From Tiliqua scincoides (lineage: Eukaryota; Chordata; Lepidosauria; Squamata; Scincidae): a DNA stretch of 64,000 nucleotides. The translations under genes and the position numbers were made by a program. The stretch lies in contig NC_089829.1 of the NCBI RefSeq assembly GCF_035046505.1, forward strand, positions 35,837,448 to 35,901,447. The letters are read 5' to 3'. Below the pieces are notes generated by a model that was not told where the DNA came from, ran no database searches, and saw only the letters and a list, made by a program, of their open reading frames with translations. Positions 52,815 through 63,747 of the stretch are shown piece by piece; the first letter of the stretch is position 1; each line of letters starts with the position of its first letter.

Positions 52815-53172
52815 CAGTGGTTCTCACACATTGAGCACAAGGACCCACTTTTTGAGAATCTGTCAGGACCCACCAGAAGTGATGTCATGTCTGGAAGTGA
52901 CATCATCAAGCATAATTTTTTTTTTAAAAATCTTAGGTTGTAATCCTACCACACTTATCCAGGAGTAAGTCTCATTGACTATCTTTGTTAAAAGAATATA
53001 CACAGTACTTGTTAAAAGTACAGGTCTATAACATTTCCCCAAATGCAGTCACATAACATGCGAGTTTCAAATCGAATATACTAAAAATTAAATTTTGAAA
53101 TGAATGGGGACCCACCTGAAATTGGCTCATGACCCACCTAGTGGGTCCCAACCAACAGTTTGAGAAACACTG
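52815..53172. mobile_element. hAT-type MITE (GGTTCTCAAAC group)
   Basis: The left end CAGTGGTTCTCACAC mirrors the right end GTTTGAGAAACACTG. The flanks CAATAGAC (52807-52814) and CAACAGAC (53173-53180) agree at 7 of 8. A palindromic-MITE remnant (GTTGTAATCCTACCACAC) lies inside at 52926-52985. Confidence 0.85.
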
Positions 53173-53200
53173 CAACAGACTATACATCTCTAGATCAGCA

Positions 53201-53525
53201 ATTTTCAACGTTTTTGTTCTCATGGCATACTGACCTCTATGGTTTTCTCTATGGTCCTCACTCTTGTGATGTCACTTCCGGATTCTGGGAGACTGTTCTG
53301 GGTTCTGCGACTCCATTTGTAGGGCAACTATCTGTAGTAACAAACTGTCTCTCTTTCTTTGCTGGTAGAGAGGGACAGACTTTACTACAGAACAGTTGCC
53401 CTAAAAACAGAGCTGCAAAACCTGGAAGAGTTTTACAGCTATTTTCAACCACTGTGTTCCAAACCCCTGAGACACACCTGCTGACCTTTCATGCGGCGCA
53501 CCACCCCAGATGAAAAATCACTCCA
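53201..53525. mobile_element. hAT-like repeat, ends decayed
   Basis: ATTTTCAACGTTTTTGTTC then CATGGCATACTGACC at the left and ATGCGGCGCACCACCCC at the right are phrases of a common squamate repeat with TTTTCAAC-type ends. I could not confirm a TSD. Confidence 0.45.
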
Positions 53526-54090
53526 AGTTCTATGCTTATGACTTCTTTGCTGATGAGGTTGCTGATTGGTCTATCCAGCTCTCCTTTGTTCATGGAAGTG
53601 CCAGGGATCAACCCTGGAGCCATCCACCACCTAACAACAGCCTCTTTTGATTGAAACTAGCACCACGCAGAAGTGCTTCCATTTGGCTGGGCCGTGCCAG
53701 CTGGCTGACACTGTCTCCTGTCCATGATTTCCAGCTGTGATCCTAAGCATCCCTGTTATCTGTAAATAGAACCTCCCTTCTGTAGAAATGGCCAACATGA
53801 AGATTTATGTTGCCATGTATGGACAGACAAATATGCACTACATTGAAAGGACAGAACTTGCAACTGTGGCTATCACAAGCAAACCCTTAACATTGGTCTA
53901 CAAGCAACAACTCAACATTCTAACTCATCATAGCATCCTGTTCACAGAATTTCTCTTTTTCCCCCTCTCAATTCAGTCACACATTATGTATACTGACTTC
54001 CATGTAAAAGATTTGTGGCAATTGCATGATGTATGAGGTGCCATTTGTAAAATATTATTTAGTGTAAAATGCGATTTCCATCCCAACCCC
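53526..54090. other. Gene-free stretch
   Basis: An 82-codon frame at 53788-54036 shows no domain. No repeats are recognised. Confidence 0.35.
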
Positions 54091-54095
54091 CCACT

Positions 54096-54505
54096 GATTT
54101 ACAAGTTGGATTCATAAATCTGCACTTCTCAGGGGTTGAGTTATATATCTTGCTTCCGATTTGTAAAACTTGCCAGTAAATCTTCAGCCAAAAGTTTTGA
54201 TTCAGAAATCATTATTTTAAGCATTAGATTTAGCAAAAACATTCCACTGATTTATATGCAACGAAATGGTTTTACATACCCCAATCTGGATTTACAAATT
54301 CTACAACAGATTTACAAATCATGCCAAGAGATTCCTGAATAACAAAAAAAAAGAAAAAAGAAAAAAAGTGTTGTGATTTACTCATCTTCACTTTGCAATT
54401 TTAAGGAACAACTGACTGATTTATAAGGCTGAGGCTATACAATAATGATCTTAGTTTATGAAATCCTTCTTTTACTTTGAGTCAAAGTTCTGATTTATAA
54501 ATGAT
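54096..54505. other. Cluster of GATTTA(C/T)AA-type motifs
   Basis: GATTTACAAG (54096), GATTTGTAAA (54159), GATTTAGCAA (54227), GATTTATATG (54249), GATTTACAAA (54289 and 54309), GATTTACTC (54374), GATTTATAAG (54418) and GATTTATAAA (54492) all lie on the plus strand within 410 bp, with unrelated sequence between them. It could be a decayed minisatellite or a clustered binding site. Confidence 0.6.
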
Positions 54506-54861
54506 GATTAGGTTTACTGCAAGGTAGGCTACAAGATTCGCTTGGCACATTGCTGCTAGGAAAAAGCCTCGACAAACAAGCCAGGTTTGAAGATGGATGG
54601 AGCAGCAAAGTTTACTGATCAAACTCCAGGAGCTCAGGAAAAGGATACTGCCATTTCGGAAAATACTGCCTTTGTTAGTCTATAAAAGATAGACCCGGAC
54701 TTCTACATAAATATATTCTGTTCAAACTTTTCCCTGTTGGTTCTTAAAGAAGCATTCATACCACTGACTTAAGAGCTTGTCGTAATTTGGGGTGTTCATG
54801 CTATCACCCAGACAGTTAGCAAGGACAGATTTTAGACCCGCTACAATTTTAGAATCTGTTC
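54506..54861. other. Gene-free stretch
   Basis: No repeats or frames of note. Confidence 0.35.
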
Positions 54862-54869
54862 TTCTACAG

Positions 54870-55334
54870 CAGGGGTGACCAAAGTTTTTAGCAGGAGGGC
54901 CACATCATCTCTCTGATACTGTGTCAGGGGCCAGGGAAAAAAAGAATTAATTTACATTTAAAATTTGAATAAATTTACATAAGTTTGCATAAATGAATAT
55001 ATTAAAGATGAACTTATATGAATGAATGCAGGTCTTGCAATAGCTCAAGGCCTATAAAAGGCCTTGCACAAAGCAAGGCTGGCCTTTCCTTTGCTGCCAC
55101 TACTGCATCACAGACATGAAACAGCAAGCAGTGGAGGAAGCCCTCATCCCATAGCTCACGCAAAGAGGTCAAACAGTTGCCTTCACGCTGAGAGCAGTTG
55201 TGTCGGGCCAGTGCGGGCTGCAACAAATCTCTGGAGGGCCAGAGGCTCATTGGAGACTGGGGGCTCCCTGAGGGCTGCAATGAGAGGCCTCGAGGGTTGC
55301 ATGTGGCCCCAGGGCCGGGGTTTGGGCACCCCTG
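54870..55334. mobile_element. hAT-type MITE with perfect TSD, sister of 47642-48060
   Basis: The ends CAGGGGTGACCAAAG and TTTGGGCACCCCTG are inverted. TTCTACAG flanks it exactly (54862-54869 and 55335-55342). It has the same interior order as the sister, including GGCCTATAAAAGGCC. It is 465 bp, with about 45 bp more in the AT-rich part (CATAAATGAATATATT). Confidence 0.95.
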
Positions 55335-55342
55335 TTCTACAG

Positions 55343-55866
55343 TGTGACAAGCAACACCCACATCAGGAAATGTCCCTCAGAGAAAGCAAAGGCTACTTGA
55401 GTAGGAAATGAGGGCAAACCTGATCTACAGTGCCAGGGTTGGACCAACACTTGACACCTGACATGCCGAATGCTTCCCCCCTGCTCACCTGATGATGTAT
55501 CAGTCTCTGTTTCTCTCACTCTTCAGTGTTCTAACTCTGCATTCTCATCCCCTCCACATTTTTTCTTCCTCTCTGTTCCCCTGTTCCATTTCCATTCTAG
55601 GGAGTGGAAGGAGAAGGAGGAACAGTGGACGCAGGTAGGACAGGGTGATGACCCCACTAATCTGCTACCTGAGGTGACTGCTTCAGCAGGCCTCATGATT
55701 GGGCTGGCCCTGTAGAATGTTTTGTCTGAGGAGCATTATTGAAGATGCACAGGTAGGATATAAGAATGAATGAGACCCAGGCCAGTCTAGTCCGGAATCT
55801 TGTTCTGCAGTGATCCATCAGATTCATGCCTCTGTGAAGCCCCCAAGCAGATGTCTCATGCAGTTA
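55343..55866. other. Gene-free stretch
   Basis: A segment resembling 1240-1450 occurs here (GCTCACCTGATGATGTATCAG...GTTCTAACTCTGC versus CTCACCTGGTGATGTGCC...AGTACTCTAACC), so this is a low-copy dispersed repeat of unknown type. No gene. Confidence 0.45.
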
Positions 55867-56034
55867 GGGTGCAATCCTAACCAACTTTCTAGCACTGACA
55901 TAGCTGTGCCAGTGTGGCATGTACTGCATCCTGCAGCAGGGGGGCCATCAAGGGGATAAGGGCATGTTTGTTATCTTACCTTGGGGCTGCATTGCGGCTA
56001 AGTCTGTGCTCAAAACTTGGTTAGGATTGAACCC
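55867..56034. mobile_element. MITE of the GCAATCCTAACC / GGTTAGGATTG group
   Basis: The left end GGGTGCAATCCTAACC mirrors the right end GGTTAGGATTGAACCC with 16-bp arms (one mismatch). The interior has TTTCTAGCACTGAC and CATCCTGCAGCAGG. 168 bp. Confidence 0.85.
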
Positions 56035-56042
56035 TCCCTTAC

Positions 56043-56510
56043 TTACAGTATTTTCATCCCACCCTTCTCCCCAAAGGGACCCAAAACAAAAACAAATGCA
56101 AAGATACTGAAGACATAAAGTCACAATTTAAAAAGCAAATTTCACAATAAGCTAAAACCCATAAAACAAGACAATCTTACAAACAATACAACACTATTAC
56201 AATCAGACATAAGAACAGCAGCCACCACCTTATAAAAGAAGCACCAAGCCTGTAAAAGCCAGATGCACTTAAAAAGGCAACTTTGTCTGAACAAAAATGT
56301 CTCCAAGCCTCTCCGGACAGTCTCCAAAGAAGGCGAAGTTCATAGACCATGAGGGAGGGAATTCCATAGAGTTGGTGCTGCTACCGAGAATGCCCTGATT
56401 CTGACCTTCTTCTGTCATTGCTCCCCTGAGACTGGCATTCAGAGGCAGATGACCTGCAGTTGCCCAGTGGCTAATAAGACGTGGGACCTAAGGATAATTT
56501 TGACTGATAG
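56043..56510 (-). mobile_element. LINE-derived repeat in reverse
   Basis: It starts with a degenerate tail (TTTTCATCCCACCCTTCTCC), followed by A-rich sequence, then GGAGGGAATTCCATAGAGTTGG and CTGCTACCGAGAATGCCC. That is a phrase I associate with the coding 3' part of a squamate LINE, and the L2-type element at 39370 has a comparable block near 40080. Strongly decayed. Confidence 0.5.
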
Positions 56511-58515
56511 ACACTTATAGAGTCACTTTCCTAGTGATAGCCATTTTTTGTCATTTCATTTCATGTCATCTTCACTTGCTTTCTGTTGTCTTTGTGTTGC
56601 TGCATTCCAGACTTTTCCAATATATATTCATTAAATTCATTTTTCCAGCACGCCTCTTTCCATCTTGCATTTTGTGTCCATTTTCAGCGCTAGCTGGAAC
56701 ATCTTCCCGTGTAGCTTTTTATTAGCAGGCTGTTTACACCCTCCTCCAGATCATTAACAAAGATGTTACCTGTTGCCATTTAACCTGCCTTTCATTGTCA
56801 CTGCCTGTATCTGTCTTTTGGCCCATAGCTGAAGCTCTGTTCAGCTCAGCTGCTGTAAAGTCCAGTTTGAATTCCCTTCTCGAGTTAAGATTTTGTGAGG
56901 AACAGTTTGGTCTCCGTACCATCCAAGTGCCTCCCATTTTGTGCATGCGTTCCTCGGCTTATTTTTGCAATTCTATTTTTGAGCAAGCAATCAAGACCGC
57001 TGGCAAGATAACCTGCAACACCAGAGCCTTATGATCACACAAGAGTCAGAGCCAAGATTCTGTAGTCGTGCTCAAAATCAGCCCCCACCTGCACAGGCAC
57101 AACACAACATACATTCAGGCTTTCTGAAAGATCGCTAACACATTGCAAGCATTTTCTTTTGCATCTGAACCAAGACACTCTTTTTTTTAAAAGACAGATT
57201 GCATCCAGTTAGGATTGAGGCTGGGATCTTCCCATGTGGCAATCAAGGGTAATGGCACAGGTGCACCTAGATCAGATAAGTGAAGCACACTGATTGTCAA
57301 AGAAGCAATGACAGTCCCACATCCATGGCATAATTGTTTAGAGAGAGTTAATCAGCTGATTAGTTACATCCTAAAGAGCATAAAAAGGGGGAAAGAGAAG
57401 GGCGGCAGTATGCACAGGGAACATATGGAGAAATCAAATATGGAGTAATGGCTGTGGGAGGAAATTGCACTCACTTCAAGGAAATTGTATAGTTTGAGGC
57501 AGAACAGTCTGAGAATATTCTATTTTTTTTTTTAAGTGTATCACATCTTAAGGTTGAAAAATTCACAGAGTAGAATCCCCACTGGGACTGTTTCACATCA
57601 GAAGGCAGGGAGGAAATTCACACGTCAAAGCTTCATTTCCCTGAAAGCTCTCTGCTCATGGAAAGCTAGCTTTTCAGGGAAAACAAACTTTATGCAAGAT
57701 GCTTAAAAAACAAACATGGGGAATAGTCTAATCCTGTAGTCTCTCACTGGCATTCTGAAGCGGTACAGTCCCAATGAGACAACATAATATTTCCTCTGAA
57801 TACAATCTGCAGTTCATGGGTCGAACTTTAAAAAATTACCTGGTGTGGCATCTCTTTCTTATTTATCCTTCAAAGGATCAGGTGAGATCAGCATACAGTA
57901 ATCCTCTCACTGATATCCACACACATTCATATAGGACAACTCTCCAAATCTAAGTACGTAACCAACTGAGAAGAGATGAGCTACAGCGAGTTGTAACATG
58001 TGAACCTACCAGCTTCCAAAATTATTTTCTCATCAAATGTCTCCCTGTAGTTTAACATTTTGAATGTTCTGATCTTGTTTCCAAAATGAAACTGATGGGA
58101 GGAAGTGAACGGTGTGGTGAACCGAACGTGATAAAAGTAGGAAAGTAATGATAGAAAGTCTCTTTGTTAAACCAGGATTCTGGAAGAATGAAATGCAGGG
58201 CAGATAAACCAGTGAACAGGATGGGTGATTCATCTCTACATTTCACAGAAGAAGATGCAACAGTGCATTCTTCCAGCTGCAGTGTCCTCACCATCCAAAG
58301 TTCTAATCCCTGAAAAATCTCTTCCTTTTTTCCCTTATGCTTGGAGGGTCCTCCCAGGAGACTTTCATGTGATGACTATTCTTTTATGTGACAGTGTTTA
58401 CTCTTCAGATATGTGAAGCTTTTGTCACGACCCTTCATTTGCATGCCCCACTGTAAGTCTAAATACATGTAAATGAAATAGTTGCACATTCTTCCCCTGC
58501 TTGAACACATCACTA
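56511..58515. other. 2-kb gene-free, mostly repeat-poor stretch
   Basis: The DNA is unique-looking. TTGTTTAGAGAGAGTTAATCAGC near 57337 and nearby AT-rich DNA (57100-57540) might be constrained. The overlapping minus frames at 58033-58294 have no domain. No convincing exon is seen. Confidence 0.35.
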
Positions 58516-58625
58516 CTGAATCAGATCATTGGTCCACCTGGCTCAGTACTGTCAACAATGACTGGTAATGAGTCTCTAGGATTTCAGACTGGACATCTTT
58601 CCCAGCCCTACCTATCTATGGTTTA
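58516..58625 (-). mobile_element. tRNA SINE tail part
   Basis: ACTGAATCAGATCATTGGTC, CACCTGGCTCAGTACTGTC and TCTTTCCCAGCCCTACC are the tail-side part of the family at 43210. The tRNA head is missing. Confidence 0.75.
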
Positions 58626-60023
58626 CCTGCCTCCATTTCCCTTCTGTCCCACTGTTATCTCCCTTGTGCTGATATCTAGATTGTGACCACCTCAGGACAG
58701 GGACCTACTTGCCTCCTCTTTCTTTGTAAAGGATCAAAAGCATATAAATAACAACAACAAGAGTTGAGGTCAGAAGTCAATTTAGACACTGAGAAACATA
58801 TTCTAAAGACTGAGGAAACATTCAATCCATATCCTTTGCCTGCTCTGAAACAGCATCTATCAACTGAAAGAGGTGAAGTGACACCAGTTTATTCCAACCC
58901 TTTATCATCCTGTAATATTTTATGCAGAACCATTCCTTCCCTCTCCCCCACCCAACCTTTAATCTTTCTGCAATTTTCAAGACACTCTCCTGAGGTCTGC
59001 AAAATTCTGGTGTATTTATAAAAGAATGAAATAGAAACCTTCTGCTCACAGGGCTTTCTGTAGCTGACTGTCGTGCCCGATGAAGCCACTACCATTGGGG
59101 AAAAAGCACTGAGATGAAATTTCAATGGTTTATAAAGAGAGGGTGACAAAAGTGCATTTAGTATTCCAAGTCTGTTCTTAAAAAAAAAAAAAAAAAAAAA
59201 AGTCCTAGGGAGAAAATATTATACAATTTCTCCGTTTGCTGTAGATGTTGGGTCTCCCCCCCCCCCCCAAATCCATGGGGAAATTTGCAATCGTGCATTT
59301 CTAGACCAAAATGTGGTCTTCAGTTCTGGCACTCTGGATTTCCCTTGGCATACAGACCACAATCCAAAGCAGAATGAAATGGACTTAGGAAATGACTTCA
59401 CTGTTCACCATCAAGAGACTTAAAAAGCACTTAAAACTGTATTCGTGTCATGGTGGTTGTATATCAGCTTGCAGAATGCAAATCATAGAATTTTGGGGGT
59501 CTCCAAAATTATTCTCAGAATGAACATTTTCAAATCCCTAAACTAATGTTTCTGAAGCAGCACAAATTGAGGTGATTTTTTTTTCCCTGATAGATTATTC
59601 GAGTTCTGACTGTACTTTGCATTTTATTTCCTGTTTCCATTGTGTTGCCTGGAATTGAACATGGCTGTTGGGCTTCTGTGAATGAGGATTCAAGCACAGA
59701 CAGAAGGGTACAGTTTATTGGGGCCCAGAGATCCATAAGGACCCAGCCCAGAATGCAACTGAAATGGCCGTTTTGAATTGTGTGAGTATGCCTTTGAAGG
59801 GGGAGAGGCTTGCATTTGGATGTGAGGAATCAGATTCAAAATCATATCCATTTTGCTCATATGTGTCAACCCAGCCCATGGGTTTTGCCAAGAGGCCACT
59901 CTGAGTTTGTGAAGGAACTGCAGACATACAGATGAAAGAAACTTGGGAGCAAAACCTGATTCAATTCTGTTTGCAATCCAAAAACACTTTAGTGTACAAA
60001 TAATCAGTGAACATGACTCTCAT
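58626..60023. other. Gene-free stretch
   Basis: An A run (59179-59200) and a C run (59258-59268) occur, with no repeat family recognised. The frames at 58764-59149 and 59690-59927 have no domain. Confidence 0.35.
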
Positions 60024-60252
60024 TATGGGTGACAAGTAGTTCATTATGGGTTATAAGTCATAGTAGGTATGTGCAAGCTCTTGGCTTTAGAGACAGGCTG
60101 CCTCTGATGGCCAGATGTAGGGGAGGGCACCAGGACTTAGGTTGTGTCTGTTGTCTAGTGTGTTCCTTGAAGCATTTGGTGGGCCACTGTGAGATACTGG
60201 AAGCTGGACTAGATGGGCCTTTGGCCTGATCCAGCGGGGCTCTTCTTATGTT
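60024..60252 (+). mobile_element. CR1 3' UTR fragment
   Basis: The plus-oriented CR1 runs from just after the ORF2 stop (CATTATGGGTTATAAGTC) to the terminus GGCCTTTGGCCTGATCC...CTTATGTTCT. It preserves the middle 3' UTR phrase CTGCCTCTGATGGCCAGATG, which identified the interruption in the 9107-13010 copy. Confidence 0.9.
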
Positions 60253-61225
60253 CTGTGATGCCCATATCGAAGGCGGACCCACGGGGTATTGGTTCTGTTG
60301 TACCGTCCAGACCCGCCCAGTCTCTCCCTGGCCGGCGCGAAGAACGGGGAACCGAAAAAAGGGGTTTGTTTACCTTCTTTAATTTCGTTGCGGCCTTTAC
60401 ATTCATTGAGACCCCTCACAAGACCCCAGTACCCTCCAGGTACAGTTCCAGTGACAGTCTTTCCAGTTTCCTGAAATCAAGGGGCCAGTTACCCCACTGA
60501 CCTTTCTCCCACAATCCTCACCAGGAAAGGTGTCGGGCGCGTGGAGTTCTCTGCGGGTAAGTTCTGGAGTTAGTGCAGTCTCTTTGGAAAGGGCTGGGCC
60601 AGACTGGTGCCCTCCTCTCCTTTCTGCTCTCACCAGTTTGTGGGTTCAGCTTAGAGATGCTCCTGGGGTCCTCTGTACTTGGGGATCTTCCAAAGCCCTT
60701 GGGAAGCTCTTTCCTCAAGGAGTCAGAGTCTTGGACCTCTGCCAGCCCCTGGCTGTCTCTCAGCTTTGTTTGCCTCTCATCTACTAGAGGCACCGCCTTC
60801 CTTTCTTCCCTTCCCTTCCCCTCCCTTCCTCTTCCTTATGGAGCTCAGGAAGGTGCTTCCCCCTCCCTTGGCTGTCTCGTCTCCTCTCCTCTTATCCTCC
60901 TGGGCAGTCCCTCTAGCCTCACCTTTCCCTGGCCCCACCTGGGGCTGAGTTCTCCTGAGATCTCCTATCCTCTCCATGCAGGTCCCACCCTTTCTGTTAA
61001 AAGGGGAAGCGGCACCTGTGCTGTCCTGTCTCTGAGGAGGCCTCAGCCCCGCCCCAGAAGTGAGGAGGCTGACTGTAGCAAAGACTTAGGAGCCTCGCCC
61101 TCTTTGGCTGGCTCCTTGTTCTTCCAGGACATTCCCTGGAGGGTTCCCTGTGTCTGGACACCCCTTCCTTCCGCTTGCCCCCCTTGGTCCTCCTGATTCC
61201 CCGCTGGGGGTTGCTGCCCATGGTA
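60253..61225 (+). other. Pyrimidine-rich block with CpG-richer front, origin unknown
   Basis: The first 300 bp holds several CG words (GGCCGGCGCGAAGAACGG at 60331, TTTCGTTGCGG at 60381). GTCGGGCGCGTGG lies at 60534, just before CTGCGGGTAAGT, a strong 5' splice-site match at 60552. From 60570 the plus strand is C/T-rich with several pyrimidine tract-AG sites (near 60846, 60982 and 61129). A 207-codon frame (60573-61196) is rich in Ser, Leu and Pro and has no domain. It could be a non-coding first exon, a LINE 5' region or an unknown repeat. It directly follows a CR1 3' end. Confidence 0.4.
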
Positions 61226-62015
61226 CGCCCCTAGGTGACATGTTCTATTTTGAAATTTTAATTTACTGTGCCAAGGGGACACTGGCAAAAATCTTAACCT
61301 ATTGATGACTCTTGTTGATCCTGTGTAAGTAGTGTAGGTGCTTCAGTTCAGCTTCATAGGAAAAAGCACATCTCTCTCTCTCCCCCCCCCCCCACTGTAA
61401 CCTGAATATTTCAGGAGAAATGTCATACGATCAAAACTTCCGTGCATTTACTCGCTCTTTCAATCACCACTTTCTCACCACCTGTTACTGCAGCTGTTAT
61501 ATTTCTTGTTGTGTGTTGCCGAACAGTTGTAGGACACATATTCATTATGGATTGATGGTAGATCTATGGCACGCTAGACCACTGGATAGCTAATTGGCTG
61601 TTACAGCAGTCGGTGACAATAAGATATTTTTTACTTTGCATGGCAGTTCTTTTCTGAGGAGCGTCTCCAGGGTTGGGAAACGGCAAAATGTATTGGTTGC
61701 CATCCTGGCTGCCATGGGATTGCTAATAGAAACATATTTTTCTCACATCGTGTATAAAGCCCAGGCAGGCACTTCATAGCAGATTTTGTTACACCATCCT
61801 GTTTAATTTGAATCAAGGATGGATGAATTAAAGTGCTTGGGTATTCACAAAAGGTGGCTCAAGGCTGCAGTTTCGTTGCCAATGATTTGTCTTTTGGCAT
61901 AGGGTACAGCTGCCTTCCTCTGGCTGGTCTGTCCAGGGCTACCCCCTCCTCCAAGCAATTACAGGACCCAAATTTCCATGGTCATGAGAAGAGGTGTCAT
62001 AATATGACGCATGTC
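61226..62015. other. Gene-free stretch
   Basis: A (TC)n-C run occurs at 61370-61393. The remainder appears unique and has no coding frame with a domain. Confidence 0.35.
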
Positions 62016-62200
62016 ATAAGAACATAAGAACAGCCCCACTGGATCAGGCCATAGGCCCATCTAGTCCAGCTTCCTGTATCTCACAGCGGCCCACCAAATG
62101 CCCCAGGGAGCACACCAGATAACAAGAGACCTCATCCTGGTGCCCTCCCTTGCATCTGGCATTCTGACATAGCCCATTTCTAAAATCAGGAGGTTGCGCA
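62016..62200 (-). mobile_element. CR1 LINE 3' end, short
   Basis: The intact 3' terminus is followed by about 170 bp of 3' UTR, truncated at GGTTGCGCA. It is close to the 9400 and 30412 copies in sequence, so it is relatively young. Confidence 0.92.
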
Positions 62201-63747
62201 CCTCACCACATGGAGACAGTTTAGGATTAGAAATATCATCCAGTCTGGCCCTGAGGTGTTTGCCTCTGGCTGTGGTTTTGTGGGGAGGGGGTGCCTGCTT
62301 CAACCTGCTTGCCCACCCACCTCCAGTGTTCCTCGTCCATCTGCTTCCTGGATTTAAAAAGGAAAAAAAGAACTGGAGTGAAAAAGGAAGGGTGGAGGAG
62401 CGGTGAGTCATGGGCTAGAGGTCTCTGGCACTCTAGCTCCACCACTCTCTTCTCCTTCACACTTCCTCTTCTGTTCCATTCTCTGCATCCTTTGTGACCC
62501 CAAGGAATGGGGGGGGGGCAGTAGCAGCAATAGTGGTATGAGATAAGAGGGGCAGTATTTGAATTGCTGTGGTAGACACTGGAAGTCTTAGGACATTCTT
62601 GCCCTTCCTGAAGCAGGTCTAAGTCAGGCCAGTGTAGCTGCATGGAATCTCCTTAAGTGCAACCTTGAGTTCCATGATGGAAGAAATTGATGGATATATG
62701 TATGGAACCAGGGTGGCCAATCCGATCCTTGCACCCACCAAGCCCCCTTGCAGAGTCTACCATGCCTCCTGCATACAGCCATTGAACCTATGCTGGGATC
62801 ACATTGACAATTGGGTAGTGCACTGCCACCAAACCAGTCCCTAACCCTTCAACGTGCACTGCAGCTAGGATATGGGCCGCAATCGGGTCCTGCAACTATT
62901 TACGCATCTCCCAAGGTAGGCTTCCTGCTTGCTGGGGTGCCAGGGACAATAGGGAGGCAGATGCTATGCTGGAAAGGGGGTGGGGCTGCACGTGTTCATA
63001 AGACAGACCCCCTTATAAAGGGTTCAGCCAGTGATGAGGCAGGGGCAACCAGATGTGAGGCAGAGGGCTCTGTCTCCACAGCCAGTGCAGAAGGCAGTAG
63101 CCTGAGGATGCTGTCCTGTGAAGAGGAGGAAGAGGAAGTGGCTGCTGTATAGTCCCCCTTCTTTTAACCAATCTGAAGCAACAAGGAAAAGGGGGTTTCC
63201 TCTTGGACCACTCCCTGTTTCCAAACTCCCTCTGTCTGAAAAAGCAGTTTGCAGTACCCAAACCGAGATCACTGTCTCAGTGATCACTGCCTCACATTAC
63301 ACAAAAATCCACTGCTGGTTTTCCTCGGAGCTTTTTTTTCATTTCTGCTATCTAAATGGGGGGGGAGGACTTCTTTGTTGTTGCTGTTGTTCAAGTAGTG
63401 AGGAAACCCTGGCCAATCCATCAGAAATCACACACAAATATAGCAGGAGAACCTGGTCTCCCTTCTGCCATCTCCTATCCTAGGAAGAAGTCTATAGCAG
63501 TTGTGGTGGCACAAGTTTCCATAGCTGCCTACAGATGGATTAAAAAGTTCTCAAACCACTACACCGGGTTTACTGCTGAGGGGAGGAGGGGATTAATGGG
63601 TGTGGCATGCAAAGCTCCTCCCACACCACATTGGTGAGTGGCAGAGGAAGCTCTTCCTTCCCCACTGTCCAATGGGTGAATGCCCAAGAGACCTCCCACC
63701 ACATTGCAGATGATTGGAGTGTCAGGTGTAGTTGGACAAGTCTCAGG
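62201..63747. other. Gene-free stretch
   Basis: A G run (62510-62518) occurs. Opposing frames at 62236-62643 and 63013-63483 have no domain and no splice-site support. A weak phrase AACCACTACACCGGGTTTAC at 63555 may be a reversed SINE A-box remnant. Confidence 0.35.

Noticed and set aside
60246-60275. Shared phrase GTGATGCCCATATC at 30364 and 60256 as a repeat boundary
   Set aside because: Only about 14 bases match and the flanks differ. It may be chance.
60573-61196. 207-codon plus-strand frame as a protein-coding gene
   Set aside because: The composition follows the C/T-rich DNA (Ser, Leu, Pro), with no domain, signal or homologous neighbour recognised. I kept only the block as unexplained.
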